Assembly: GCF_001567565.1 (NCBI RefSeq)
Contig: NZ_LSSW01000020.1
Coordinates: forward strand, 186,001 to 250,000
Direction: 5' to 3'
Length of the DNA stretch: 64,000 nt
Source: Ectopseudomonas composti
GTDB taxonomy: Bacteria; Pseudomonadota; Gammaproteobacteria; Pseudomonadales; Pseudomonadaceae
Numbering within the stretch: position 1 is the stretch's first letter; every line of letters starts with the position of its first letter. The notes under the pieces were generated by a model, which made no database searches, was not told the DNA's origin, and was given only the letters and a program-made list of their open reading frames with translations. The translations under genes were made by a program, and so were the position numbers. Positions 42,320-53,153 of the stretch are shown one piece after another.

Positions 42320-43240
42320 TCAGGCGAACAGTTCGATGATGCGCTGGCGCTGCGCCGCGTCGGGCAAGCGCCCCTGCCCGGCGAGAATGTTGTCAGCCAT
42401 ATAACGGGGGTTGGAGGAGGCCGGAATCACTGCGGTCACCGCCGGATTGGCGAGGATGAACTTGAGCATGACCTGTGCCCAGGAGGTGGCGCCCAGTTCC
42501 ATCGCCACCCAGTCCGGCAGGCTCTTGCCCTTGACCCGATCGAATAGCGCCGCGCGCTGAAATGGCCGGTTGATCAGCACGGCGATGCCCTTGTCGGCGC
42601 AGAACGGCAACAGCTCACGCTCGGCGTTGCGCTCACCGATGGAATAGTTGAACTGAACGAAATCCACCGGCTCCTTGCGCAGGACCTCGAGCAGACGATC
42701 GTGGGCGGAATCCAGATAGTGGGTAACGCCGATGTAACGCACCCGCCCCTGCGCCTTGAGATCGCGCAACAGGCCGAGCTGAGTACTGGTGTCCTGCAGG
42801 TTGTGCACCTGCATCAGGTCGATGGTGTCGGTGCGCAGCGCGGCGAAACTGGCCTGAACCTGGCGCTCACCGGCAGCGCGCCCGGTGGAGGACACCTTGC
42901 TGGCCAGAAACAACTTCTTGCGCATGTCGTCTTCAGCAGCCAGGGCACCGCATACCGCTTCTGCACGCCCGTAGCTGGGCGCGGTATCCACCAGGCTGGC
43001 ACCGCCGTTGACCAGTTCCCGCAGCACGTCGCGCAGTGGCTGCAGGGCCTCGTCGGTCATGGCCACATCATGAGTGCGTGAGGTTCCCAGGCCGATCACC
43101 GGCAACTGCTCGCCGCTGCTGGGAATGGCCCGGGTCAGCAGGGTCTCGGAGACGGAAGCGAAAGACGGTAACCAGGGCATCAGGGCGGCCAGCGCCGCCA
43201 GACTGGCGCTGCCTTGCAGGACTCGACGACGACTGGGCAT
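42320..43240 (-). CDS. Tat-exported aldo/keto reductase
   Basis: A 306-residue protein. The N-terminus has a twin-arginine type signal (MPSRRRVLQGSASLAALAAL), so the protein is probably exported folded to the periplasm. The AKR tetrad is visible: Asp and Tyr in DTAPSYGRAE, Lys in LASKVSS and His in LMQVHNLQ. Substrate unknown; use of NADPH in the periplasm would be odd, which makes the coupled nucleotide-exchanger-like gene (42318 downward, 1 base apart) notable. Confidence 0.85.
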   Translation of the reverse strand: MPSRRRVLQGSASLAALAALMPWLPSFASVSETLLTRAIPSSGEQLPVIGLGTSRTHDVAMTDEALQPLRDVLRELVNGGASLVDTAPSYGRAEAVCGALAAEDDMRKKLFLASKVSSTGRAAGERQVQASFAALRTDTIDLMQVHNLQDTSTQLGLLRDLKAQGRVRYIGVTHYLDSAHDRLLEVLRKEPVDFVQFNYSIGERNAERELLPFCADKGIAVLINRPFQRAALFDRVKGKSLPDWVAMELGATSWAQVMLKFILANPAVTAVIPASSNPRYMADNILAGQGRLPDAAQRQRIIELFA

Positions 43241-43475
43241 GACGTGGTTCCTCGAACAGTGACCGATTGGTTATAGGCACTGACCACGCAAGGGCCAAGG
43301 CGTTACATCCACTGGCGGCACGAGATCGAACGAAGCAAGTCGAGAGGAAAACCGCTGCAGCGCGGCGATGACGGTAGCGACAGAGGAAATAGGGCAGGCC
43401 CCAGACGCAATATCCGGTAACCAAAAACGCCGCTGCGCCACAGGGGATAAAGGCGCAACGGTCGGGAAACAGTGA

Positions 43476-43643
43476 TCAGGCAGCGCGCGCAGCCGACTCG
43501 CTGATCAGCATCCCGTGGGAGACGAGATAGCAACGATGGCCGTTCTGCAGGGTAAGGGGGTTACGGCTGGAAATGCTCCAGCCCTTGTTCAGTAGTTGCT
43601 CGATGTGAGCACGCAGTGCCGGTAAATGGCGCTGTTCCTTCAT
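43476..43643 (-). CDS. Small hypothetical protein, 55 residues
   Basis: A short ORF beginning MKEQRHLPALRAHIEQLLNK with GAGAGG about 7 bases before the ATG at 43643. It contains GWSISSRNPLTLQNGHRCYL, a pattern I associate with small conserved Pseudomonas proteins of unknown function. No signal peptide or membrane segment. The 235 bp on its downstream side (43241-43475) hold nothing I can name. Confidence 0.5.
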   Translation of the reverse strand: MKEQRHLPALRAHIEQLLNKGWSISSRNPLTLQNGHRCYLVSHGMLISESAARAA

Positions 43644-43788
43644 GGCCGACCTCTCGTTATATGGGGTGCCCAGCACCCGCTAGCTCATCCGTGACGCACT
43701 TCGCAAAATAGTAGTGGCGCAGTGCCAGGAAATAAAGCGGCGCAATTCTGCATTTTTTTGTAGGACATTCGCTATAGCCGTGTTGCCA

Positions 43789-45273
43789 TCAAGGCTGCGT
43801 CAACGCCCCCTGCTCCGTTCTCTGCGGGGAGGAGAACAGCAGATAGTCGTCCTCCAGCTTGCCGTAGCGCAGCAGCGCCAGATCCAGCAGGTAGTTCTGG
43901 TGCAGCTTCCATGGCACGCGGTCGCCCTGAGCCGGCAGCAGGTGCGAGGCGCGTTCGATATAGCCCGACTGCAGGTCGAGAAAGGGCTCTGACCGCACCT
44001 CGCCGTCGCTATCGCGCGGCGTCACCTGACGCATGCCGATGCGCTGCATATGGTTGATCAGGCGGCAGAAGTACTCGCTGGAAAGATCGGCCTTGAGCGT
44101 CCAGCTGGCATTGGTGTAGCCCATCACCACCGCCAGGTTGGGCAGATCACGCAACATGATGCCGCGATAGCCCATGCTCTTCGGCGCTTCGAAGGGCGCA
44201 CCATCGACGCTCACGGCGATACCGCCGAACAGCTGCAATTGCAGGCCGGTGGCGCTGACGATCACATCCGCTGCCAGCTCCTCACCGTTCTTCAGGCGAA
44301 TACCTTGCGCGGTCAAGCGCTCGATCTCAGCCGTCAACACCTGCGCCTTGCCCTGGCGCAACACGCGGAACAGATCGCCGTCAGGCACCGCGCAGACGCG
44401 CTGGTCCCAGGGCTTGTAGCTGGGGCTGAAGTGGCGCAGATCGACGTCGCCCAGTTGCCGCCGCACCAATCCCAGCAGCACTCGGCGCACCAGGTTGGGA
44501 AAGCGCTTGGCCAGTTTGTAGAACACCAGTTGCAGGGTCACGTTGCGGCCGCGTGCCAGGCGATACACCCACGTCTCGGGCACAACACGGCGCAGCGCAT
44601 TGGACAACCCATCGCGCTGCGGCAAGTTGATCACATAGCTGGGTGATCGCTGCAGCATGGTGACCTGCGCGCCCTGCTCGGCCAACGCCGGCACCAGGGT
44701 CACGGCGGTGGCGCCACTGCCGATCACCAGCACGCGCTTGCCGCTGCAGTCGAACCCCTGCGGCCACTGCTGCGGGTGGATGAAGGTGCCCCGATAGTCA
44801 TCGCGCCCGGCAAAATCCGGGGTGTAGCCGGCCTCGTAGCGGTAGTAGCCGGTGCACATCATCAGGAACTGACAGCTCATGTGCAGCGGCTCGCTGTCGT
44901 CGCCGCGCTGCACCAGCAGTTGCCAGGTGGCGCTGGCACTGCACCAATCGGCCTTGAGCACCTTGTGGCGATAACGGATCAGCCGCTCGATACCCTGCTC
45001 GGCGGCGGTCTGCTCGATATAGCGGCGGATCGACGGACCATCGGCGATGGCCTGGGGGTCGCTCCAGGGCTTGAAGTTGTAGCCGAGGGTGTACATGTCC
45101 GAGTCGGAGCGGATGCCCGGATAGCGAAACAGATCCCAGGTCCCGCCCATGGCTTCGCGCCCTTCCAGCACGGCGAAACGCTTACCCGGGCACTGGCGCT
45201 GGAGATGACAGGCAGCGCCGACGCCAGACAGGCCTGCGCCGATGATCAGGACATCCAGGTGTTCCACGGACAT
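43789..45273 (-). CDS. EthA-type Baeyer-Villiger flavin monooxygenase
   Basis: A 494-residue FAD/NADPH monooxygenase closely resembling mycobacterial EthA: FAD motif GAGLSGVGAACHL, GGTWDLFRYPGIRSDSDMYT, the Baeyer-Villiger fingerprint GTFIHPQQWP (form Y-x-G-x3-H-x3-W), NADPH motif GSGATAVTLVPAL and GYTNASWTLKADL near the end. It inserts oxygen next to a ketone or oxidises a sulfide or thioamide. ATG 45273 (MSVEHLDV) is chosen over a GTG three codons earlier. It stands alone on the minus strand; the neighbour at 45382 is divergent. Confidence 0.9.
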   Translation of the reverse strand: MSVEHLDVLIIGAGLSGVGAACHLQRQCPGKRFAVLEGREAMGGTWDLFRYPGIRSDSDMYTLGYNFKPWSDPQAIADGPSIRRYIEQTAAEQGIERLIRYRHKVLKADWCSASATWQLLVQRGDDSEPLHMSCQFLMMCTGYYRYEAGYTPDFAGRDDYRGTFIHPQQWPQGFDCSGKRVLVIGSGATAVTLVPALAEQGAQVTMLQRSPSYVINLPQRDGLSNALRRVVPETWVYRLARGRNVTLQLVFYKLAKRFPNLVRRVLLGLVRRQLGDVDLRHFSPSYKPWDQRVCAVPDGDLFRVLRQGKAQVLTAEIERLTAQGIRLKNGEELAADVIVSATGLQLQLFGGIAVSVDGAPFEAPKSMGYRGIMLRDLPNLAVVMGYTNASWTLKADLSSEYFCRLINHMQRIGMRQVTPRDSDGEVRSEPFLDLQSGYIERASHLLPAQGDRVPWKLHQNYLLDLALLRYGKLEDDYLLFSSPQRTEQGALTQP

Positions 45274-45381
45274 GAGACACACTCGCTAGAGATGAATGCT
45301 GAGCTTCACCCTAGTCGAGAGCGCTGTCATCCGTTCTTTAGTGTGGCTAGAGTGGCTCAGGAATAACCGGCGAGAGCACTC

Positions 45382-45858
45382 ATGAACACGGCCAACTGGG
45401 AACTGCTGTCCTACATCGTCACCGTGGTGGCGTTGCCGTTTGCCATCGCCGTATTTCTCTTCGAACAGCGCAAGGAACGGCAGAACGAGGAAGACGCCAC
45501 CTGGCAGCAGGTGTCCGACGCCTACATCGACTTTCTCGAAGTGGTACTGGCCAACCCCGACCTGCGCCTGCGCAGCCAGCGCGCGACGGCCAATCTCAGC
45601 GACGAGCAGCAGGAGCGCATGCTGGTGATCTTCGACATGCTGGTGTCGCTGTTCGAGCGCGCCTACCTGCTGCTCTACGAGCCGAAGATGGACGAGAAAC
45701 GCCGACGCCGCTGGCACTCCTGGGAGGATTACATGCGCGAATGGAGCCGCCGCGAGGATTTCCGCGAACGCCTGCCGCAACTGTTGCGCGGTGAAGACCC
45801 GGGATTCGCTGCCTATATCCAGCAACTGGCCGTGGAAGAAGCGCGCAATGCCGAGTGA
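45382..45858 (+). CDS. Hypothetical protein with one N-terminal membrane helix
   Basis: A 158-residue protein with a membrane segment at about residues 9-26 (SYIVTVVALPFAIAVFLF) followed by a highly charged helical cytoplasmic domain (EQRKERQNEED, RRRRWHSWEDYMREWSRRED). It is not a family I can name. It lies 46 bp ahead of the Mce-type transporter genes, on the same strand, and could be part of that unit or the target of the divergent monooxygenase region. Confidence 0.65.
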   Translation: MNTANWELLSYIVTVVALPFAIAVFLFEQRKERQNEEDATWQQVSDAYIDFLEVVLANPDLRLRSQRATANLSDEQQERMLVIFDMLVSLFERAYLLLYEPKMDEKRRRRWHSWEDYMREWSRREDFRERLPQLLRGEDPGFAAYIQQLAVEEARNAE

Positions 45859-45904
45859 ACCACACGACTGGTCGGATGCGCCCGTGCGGCGCTAAGCTGT
45901 GGCG

Positions 45905-47044
45905 ATGACCACACCCTACCTGACCACGCAGCAGACCAGCAGCACGGACGCCGCCAGCGGCTTGCGGCTGGGAGGCGACTGGACGCTGGCCCACTACAAC
46001 CGACTCGAGCCCCAGGTTCTGGCCCTGCGCGAACGGATCCAGGGCGAGGAGCCCGTCGACCTCAGCCAGCTGGCGGCCTTGGATACCGCAGGTGCAGCCC
46101 TGCTGGTGGAGCTGTTCGGCAGTGAACGACTGCGCCGGCTGATCCAACAGGCACAGCTCGACGAACAGCACCGCTCCCTGTTGCTGACGGTAGCCAACGC
46201 CATGGCCGGCAGTAGCGAGACGCACACCACAGCGGAGCCGTCGGTGCTGCGCGAGGTGCTCGGGCATATCGGTGAAGTGGTCGAAAGCCTGTGGCACCAG
46301 GGCCGCGCGCTGCTCGGTTTCATGGGCCTGACCCTGACCAGCATGCTGGCGATAACCGTGCGCCCGGCGCGCTGGCGCCTGACCTCGCTGGCCGCGCATC
46401 TGGAACAATGCGGGCTCAATGCGGTGCCCATCGTCGCCCTGCTGACCTTTCTGGTGGGCGCCGTGGTGGCCTTTCTCGGCGCCACCATCCTCGCCGACTT
46501 CGGCGCCAGCATCTACACGGTGAACCTGGTCGCCTTCTCCTTCCTGCGCGAATTCGGCGTGCTGCTCACCGCCATTCTCATGGCTGGCCGCACCGCCAGC
46601 GCCTTCACCGCACAGATCGGCTCGATGAAGGCCAACGAAGAAATCGACGCCATTCGCACCCTCGGCCTGAGCCCCATCGAGCTGCTGGTGCTGCCGCGGG
46701 TGTTCGCCATGCTCATCGCCCTGCCGATCCTGACCTTCATCGCCATGCTCAGCGGCATGCTCGGCGGCGCCCTGGTCTGCGCCCTGTCGCTGGACATTCC
46801 AGTCGCCATGTACCTGTCGATCCTGCAGGACAGTGACCTGCTGCGGCACCTTCTGGTGGGTCTGCTCAAGGCCCCGATCTTCGCCTTCCTGATCGCCCTG
46901 ATCGGCTGCCTGGAAGGCTTCAAGGTCAGTGGTAGCGCGCAATCGGTGGGTGAGCACACCACCTCGGCGGTGGTCCAGTCGATCTTCGTGGTCATCCTCC
47001 TCGACGCCCTGGCGGCGCTGTTCCTGATGGAGATGGGCTGGTGA
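45905..47044 (+). CDS. Mla/Mce-type ABC permease with N-terminal STAS-like domain
   Basis: About 379 residues. Residues 10-110 form a STAS-like (MlaB-like) domain (DWTLAHYNRL; LDTAGAALLVELF) fused to a MlaE permease (about 125-379) with five or six membrane helices and the coupling helix region FTAQIGSMKANEEIDAIRTLG. Such permeases move phospholipids or other lipids between inner and outer membrane. The start is ATG 45905 or GTG 45899 two codons earlier. The stop is fused to the ATPase start (GTGA). This resembles PA3211-PA3214 of P. aeruginosa. Confidence 0.9.
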   Translation: MTTPYLTTQQTSSTDAASGLRLGGDWTLAHYNRLEPQVLALRERIQGEEPVDLSQLAALDTAGAALLVELFGSERLRRLIQQAQLDEQHRSLLLTVANAMAGSSETHTTAEPSVLREVLGHIGEVVESLWHQGRALLGFMGLTLTSMLAITVRPARWRLTSLAAHLEQCGLNAVPIVALLTFLVGAVVAFLGATILADFGASIYTVNLVAFSFLREFGVLLTAILMAGRTASAFTAQIGSMKANEEIDAIRTLGLSPIELLVLPRVFAMLIALPILTFIAMLSGMLGGALVCALSLDIPVAMYLSILQDSDLLRHLLVGLLKAPIFAFLIALIGCLEGFKVSGSAQSVGEHTTSAVVQSIFVVILLDALAALFLMEMGW

Positions 47045-47826
47045 ATCGGGACAAGGTCATCGAGGTACGCGACCTGTGCAATCGCTTCGGCAGCCAGGTG
47101 GTGCACGAACATCTGGATTTCGACCTGTACCGTGGCGAGATTCTCGGCGTGGTCGGCGGCTCCGGTACCGGCAAGTCGGTGTTGCTGCGCAGCATCGTCG
47201 GCCTGCGCCGGCCCAATGCCGGCACCGTACGCGTTTTCGGCGAAGAGCTGCTGAGCCTGTCGGCCGAGAAGCGCTCGCAGCTGGAACGGCGCTTCGGTGT
47301 GCTCTACCAGCGCGGTGCGCTGTTCTCCTCGCTGACCGTCAGCGAGAACGTCGCCCTGCCGCTGATCGAGCATGCCGGCCTGTCGCGCGCTGCCGCCGAG
47401 CGCCTGGCGCGGGTCAAGATCGCCCTGGCCGGCCTGCCGCAGGATGCCGGCAGCAAGTATCCCAGCTCGCTGTCCGGCGGCATGGTCAAGCGCGCCGCCC
47501 TGGCCCGCGCCCTGGCACTGGACCCGGACATCCTGTTTCTCGACGAGCCCACCGCCGGCCTCGACCCGATTGGCGCGGCGGCCTTCGACCAACTGATCCG
47601 CACCCTGAGCGACAGCCTGGGCTTGAGCGTGTTTCTGGTGACCCACGACCTGGACACGCTGTACAGCATCTGCGACCGGGTCGCGGTGCTGGCGCAGAAG
47701 AAGGTGCTGGTGGCCGATCGTCTGGACGTGGTGGCGGCCACCGACGACGCCTGGATTCAGGAATATTTTCACGGCCCGCGTGGACGCGCGGCCGCACAGA
47801 CCGCTGCGGCGGCAGGGAGTCAATGA
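47041..47826 (+). CDS. Mla/Mce-type ABC transporter ATPase
   Basis: A 261-residue ATPase with Walker A GGSGTGKSVLLR, signature SLSGGMVKRAALARAL, Walker B DILFLDEPTAGLDP and H-loop VTHDLDT. It powers the lipid transport unit with the permease. It starts with GTG overlapping the permease stop, and its stop is followed by the MCE gene with no gap. Confidence 0.93.
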   Translation: MNRDKVIEVRDLCNRFGSQVVHEHLDFDLYRGEILGVVGGSGTGKSVLLRSIVGLRRPNAGTVRVFGEELLSLSAEKRSQLERRFGVLYQRGALFSSLTVSENVALPLIEHAGLSRAAAERLARVKIALAGLPQDAGSKYPSSLSGGMVKRAALARALALDPDILFLDEPTAGLDPIGAAAFDQLIRTLSDSLGLSVFLVTHDLDTLYSICDRVAVLAQKKVLVADRLDVVAATDDAWIQEYFHGPRGRAAAQTAAAAGSQ

Positions 47827-48744
47827 ATGGAACCCAGAGCCCATCATGTGCTGATCGGCCTGTTCACCGTGCTCACGGTGGGCGCGGCACTGCTGTTCGG
47901 CCTGTGGCTGAGCAAGGCTGGAGCGGACCGCGCCTTCACCGACTACGAGGTGATCTTCAACGAGGCGGTCACCGGCCTGTCACAGGGCAGCGCCGTGCAG
48001 TACAGCGGTATCAAGGTCGGCGACGTGATCAGACTGGGGCTCGACCCGGACGACCCACGCACCGTGCGCGCCCGTATTCGCATCGTCGGCAATACCCCCA
48101 TCAAACAGGACACCCGCGCGCGCCTGTCGATCACCGGCATCACCGGCCTGGCGGTCATCCAGTTGCATGGCGGCAGCCCGGAAAGCCCGGCGCTGGAAAG
48201 CCAGAATGGAAAGCCCGGCATCATCATCGCCGACCGTTCACCGCTGTCGCGGCTGATGGCCAACGGCGAAGACCTGGTGGTCAACATCACGCGCCTGCTC
48301 AACCGCGCCAACCGCATGCTGTCGCGTGAGAACGCCGAGCGCGTGTCGCGCACCCTGGAGAATCTGGAGCAGGCCACTGCAGGTATCGCCGAGCAACGCG
48401 GTGAGCTGGGCGAAGTCCTGCGCCAGACCAGTGCCGCCACCCGCGAAGCGGCCGAGCTGATGCGCACCGCCAATCACCTGCTCGACGGCCAGGGCAGCCA
48501 GGTGCTGGAGAATGCCGAGCGCCTGATGGCTTCGCTGGAACGCAGCAGCCGCACTATCGAGGAGCTGCTGCAGAGCAATCGCAGTGCGCTGGACAACGGC
48601 ATGCAGGGCCTCGCCGAGCTGGGCCCGGCGATTGGCGAACTGCACGACACCCTCAGTGCCCTGCGCGGCTTCTCCCGTCGCCTGGAGCAGGACCCCACCG
48701 GCTACCTGCTGCGCAACGACAGCATCAAGGAGTTCCAACCATGA
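47827..48744 (+). CDS. MCE-domain protein (MlaD-like)
   Basis: A 305-residue protein with one N-terminal membrane helix (about residues 8-27, VLIGLFTVLTVGAALLFG), an MCE domain (about 40-120: NEAVTGLSQGSAVQYSGIKVGDV) and a long helical C-terminus (about 160-300). It forms the periplasmic hexameric channel of the transporter and the long helices may form a needle or tube. The stop overlaps the lipoprotein gene start. Confidence 0.92.
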   Translation: MEPRAHHVLIGLFTVLTVGAALLFGLWLSKAGADRAFTDYEVIFNEAVTGLSQGSAVQYSGIKVGDVIRLGLDPDDPRTVRARIRIVGNTPIKQDTRARLSITGITGLAVIQLHGGSPESPALESQNGKPGIIIADRSPLSRLMANGEDLVVNITRLLNRANRMLSRENAERVSRTLENLEQATAGIAEQRGELGEVLRQTSAATREAAELMRTANHLLDGQGSQVLENAERLMASLERSSRTIEELLQSNRSALDNGMQGLAELGPAIGELHDTLSALRGFSRRLEQDPTGYLLRNDSIKEFQP

Positions 48745-49340
48745 AGCGTCTGTCCCTGCTGCTGGCCGCCAGCCTGCTCGGCGCCTGCTCGATCCTGCCG
48801 CAGAGCGAACCGCTGGATATCTACCTGCTGCCGGGCGCCATGCTGCCGGCGCAAACCCAGCGCGTCGACTGGTCCTTGCGGGTGGACAGCCCGAGCAGCA
48901 ACCAGATGCTCGACGGCACGCGCATCATCGTGTTGCCCGAGCCGGGCCGGATCAACACCTATCAGGGCGTACGCTGGAGCGAGCGCACCCCGCAGTTGCT
49001 GCGCGGCCGCCTGCTCGACGCCTTCCACGACGACGGACGGATTCAGGCACTGAGCAACGAGGAACAGCGCCTGCAGGCCGACCTCGAGCTGGTCAGCGAC
49101 CTGCGCAGCTTCCACAGCCAGTACCGCGACGGTGTTGCCGAGGCGCTGATCCAGCTCGATGTGCGCCTGGTCGACGCACGCGACCAACGCATCCTCGCCA
49201 GCCGCCGCTTCAGCGTCAGCCAGCCGGCACGCGACACCTCGATTGCCTCGGTGGTGACGGCCTTCGGTCAGGCCGGCGATCAATTGTCCCGCGAGCTGGT
49301 GGACTGGACACTGGCCGAAGGACAGCGCGCCATCCCGTAG
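48741..49340 (+). CDS. ABC-type transport auxiliary lipoprotein (PqiC-like)
   Basis: A 199-residue lipoprotein: lipobox LLGAC with Cys16, then an ABC_trans_aux (PqiC-like) domain (LRVDSPSSNQMLDGTRIIVL; YQGVRWSERTPQLLRGRLLDAF). It probably anchors the MCE assembly at the outer membrane. It is the last gene of the four-gene unit; it converges with the helicase gene with only 6 bp between the stops. Confidence 0.9.
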   Translation: MKRLSLLLAASLLGACSILPQSEPLDIYLLPGAMLPAQTQRVDWSLRVDSPSSNQMLDGTRIIVLPEPGRINTYQGVRWSERTPQLLRGRLLDAFHDDGRIQALSNEEQRLQADLELVSDLRSFHSQYRDGVAEALIQLDVRLVDARDQRILASRRFSVSQPARDTSIASVVTAFGQAGDQLSRELVDWTLAEGQRAIP

Positions 49341-49346
49341 GATGCG

Positions 49347-51275
<1,929 letters not shown>

Positions 51276-51326
51276 GCGCTGTCACTCCGTTGACCGCTGA
51301 ATGGCCCATGACCATAGCGCGGTCGC

Positions 51327-51389
51327 GTAGGGTGCGCCATGCGCACCGCCGTATTGACCGATGAAGCCGGTGCGCTCGGCGCACCCTAC
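51327..51389. repeat. REPIN-like inverted repeat
   Basis: 22-bp arms (51327-51348 and 51368-51389) match at 20 positions and read GTAGGGTGCGCC... with GTAG/CTAC on the outside. It lies between the convergent sides of the helicase start and the pckA terminator. Confidence 0.85.
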
Positions 51390-51398
51390 CCCATGAAT

Positions 51399-51426
51399 GA
51401 CAAAGCCGCCCGAAGGCGGCTTTGTC
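51399..51426 (-). terminator. Rho-independent terminator of pckA
   Basis: A perfect stem GACAAAGCCGCC/GGCGGCTTTGTC with a short loop begins 17 bases past the pckA stop. Read on the minus strand it ends in TTTGTC. Confidence 0.8.
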
Positions 51427-51443
51427 AGAGAACACGGCTCAGC

Positions 51444-52985
51444 TTACAGCTGCGGGCCGGCGTTCTTGATCGCTTCACTGACATCGAACTTGGCGAAGTT
51501 ATCGATGAACAGCTTGGCCAGGCCCTTGGCGGCTTCGTCGTAGGCGTTCTTGTCAGCCCAGGTGTTGCGCGGGTTGAGCAGGTTGGTGTCGACGCCCGGC
51601 ACGGCCTTCGGCACGTCCAGGTTGATGATCGGCAGGTGCTCGGTCTCGGCACCGATCAGCGCGCCGCTCTGGATGGCCGCGATCACGCCACGGGTGGTGG
51701 GGATGTTGAAGCGCTTGCCGACGCCATAGCCGCCGCCAGTCCAGCCGGTGTTGACCAGGTAGACCTTGGAGCCGAAGGCGTTGATGCGCTTGATCAGCAG
51801 CTCGGCATAGACGCCAGCCGGACGCGGGAAGAACGGCGCGCCGAAGCAGGTGGAGAAGGTCGACTTGATGCCGCCGCCCGAACCCATTTCGGTGGAACCG
51901 ACCAGCGCGGTGTAGCCGGACAGGAAGTGGTAGGCCGCCTGCTCGTTATTGAGGATCGACACCGGCGGCAGTACGCCGGTCAGGTCGCAGGTCAGGAAGA
52001 TCACGGCATTCGGCTCGCCGCCCAGATTCTTCTCGCTGCGCTTCTCGACGTACTCCAGCGGGTAGGCCGCGCGGCTGTTCTGGGTCAGGCTGTCGTCGGC
52101 GTAATCCGGAGTACGGCTGTCGTCGAGCACGACGTTTTCCAGCACGGTGCCGAACTGGATGGCTTTCCAGATCACCGGCTCGTTCTTCTCGGACAGGTCG
52201 ATGCACTTGGCGTAGCAGCCACCTTCGACGTTGAACACCACGCCCTCGCCCCAGCCGTGCTCGTCATCACCGATCAGGTAACGCGACTCGTCGGCGGACA
52301 GGGTGGTCTTGCCGGTGCCGGACAGACCGAAGAACAGGGTCACGTCGCCTTCTTCGCCGATGTTGGCGGCGCAGTGCATCGGCAGCACGTCTTTTTCCGG
52401 CAGCAGGAAGTTCTGCACGGAGAACATGGCTTTCTTCATTTCACCGGCGTAACGCATGCCGGCGATCAGCACCTTGCGCGCTGCGAAGTTGATGATCACG
52501 CAGCCGTCGGAGTTGGTGCCGTCACGCTCAGGCACGCACTCGAAATTGGCGACGTTGAGGATCTGCCACTCGGCCTTGGCGCCCGGGTTGTAGGACTCGG
52601 GGTTGATGAACAGCTGACGGCCGAACAGGTTCTGCCAGGCGGTAGCGGTGGTCATCTTGACCGGCAGGTAGTGCTCTTCGGCGGAGCCGACGTGAACGTA
52701 GGAAACGAAGTGATCCTGAGCGGCGTTGAAGGCCTCGACACGCTCCCACAGGGCAGCGAACTTGTCGGCTGGGAACGGACGGTTGATGTTGCCCCAGGCG
52801 ATTTGAGCCTCGGTGCTCGGCTCCTGAACGATGAATCGATCAGCCGGCGAGCGGCCAGTGCGATGACCGGTGCGTACGACCAGCGCGCCGTTGGCGGCCA
52901 GTTCCCCTTCACCACGGCGAATGGCTTCTTCGACCAGTTGCGCGGCGCTGATGTCGGTGTACACGGCGTTGTTGGCTTGCGTCAT
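51444..52985 (-). CDS. pckA: Phosphoenolpyruvate carboxykinase (ATP)
   Basis: A 513-residue enzyme that decarboxylates oxaloacetate to PEP, the first step of gluconeogenesis. The kinase-1a loop [11 protein letters not shown] and the kinase-2 region around [21 protein letters not shown] identify the ATP form. ATG 52985 (MTQANN) is chosen over an in-frame start 19 codons upstream, because GGGGA lies 5 bases before it and the length fits. In the same order as in P. aeruginosa it is followed, further upstream on the chromosome, by hslO. Confidence 0.96.
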   Translation of the reverse strand: MTQANNAVYTDISAAQLVEEAIRRGEGELAANGALVVRTGHRTGRSPADRFIVQEPSTEAQIAWGNINRPFPADKFAALWERVEAFNAAQDHFVSYVHVGSAEEHYLPVKMTTATAWQNLFGRQLFINPESYNPGAKAEWQILNVANFECVPERDGTNSDGCVIINFAARKVLIAGMRYAGEMKKAMFSVQNFLLPEKDVLPMHCAANIGEEGDVTLFFGLSGTGKTTLSADESRYLIGDDEHGWGEGVVFNVEGGCYAKCIDLSEKNEPVIWKAIQFGTVLENVVLDDSRTPDYADDSLTQNSRAAYPLEYVEKRSEKNLGGEPNAVIFLTCDLTGVLPPVSILNNEQAAYHFLSGYTALVGSTEMGSGGGIKSTFSTCFGAPFFPRPAGVYAELLIKRINAFGSKVYLVNTGWTGGGYGVGKRFNIPTTRGVIAAIQSGALIGAETEHLPIINLDVPKAVPGVDTNLLNPRNTWADKNAYDEAAKGLAKLFIDNFAKFDVSEAIKNAGPQL

Positions 52986-53153
52986 GAGGGTCCCCGTCGG
53001 CCGCTGGCCGAGTCTTCCGAACGTTGTGTAGTACAGGGGCAACTGCGCTACACGGTAAAAAAGTCGCGGGAGTATGCCAGAAAAGCGATCAGCTTGGCAG
53101 CCTCCGATCCGATCTTGCCCCGATAGTGACAGTCTATTGGCGCGAGAGGTTCA

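Noticed and set aside
53042..53153. Possible promoter words upstream of pckA
   Set aside because: Several candidate -10 words can be found but no pair with proper spacing stands out.
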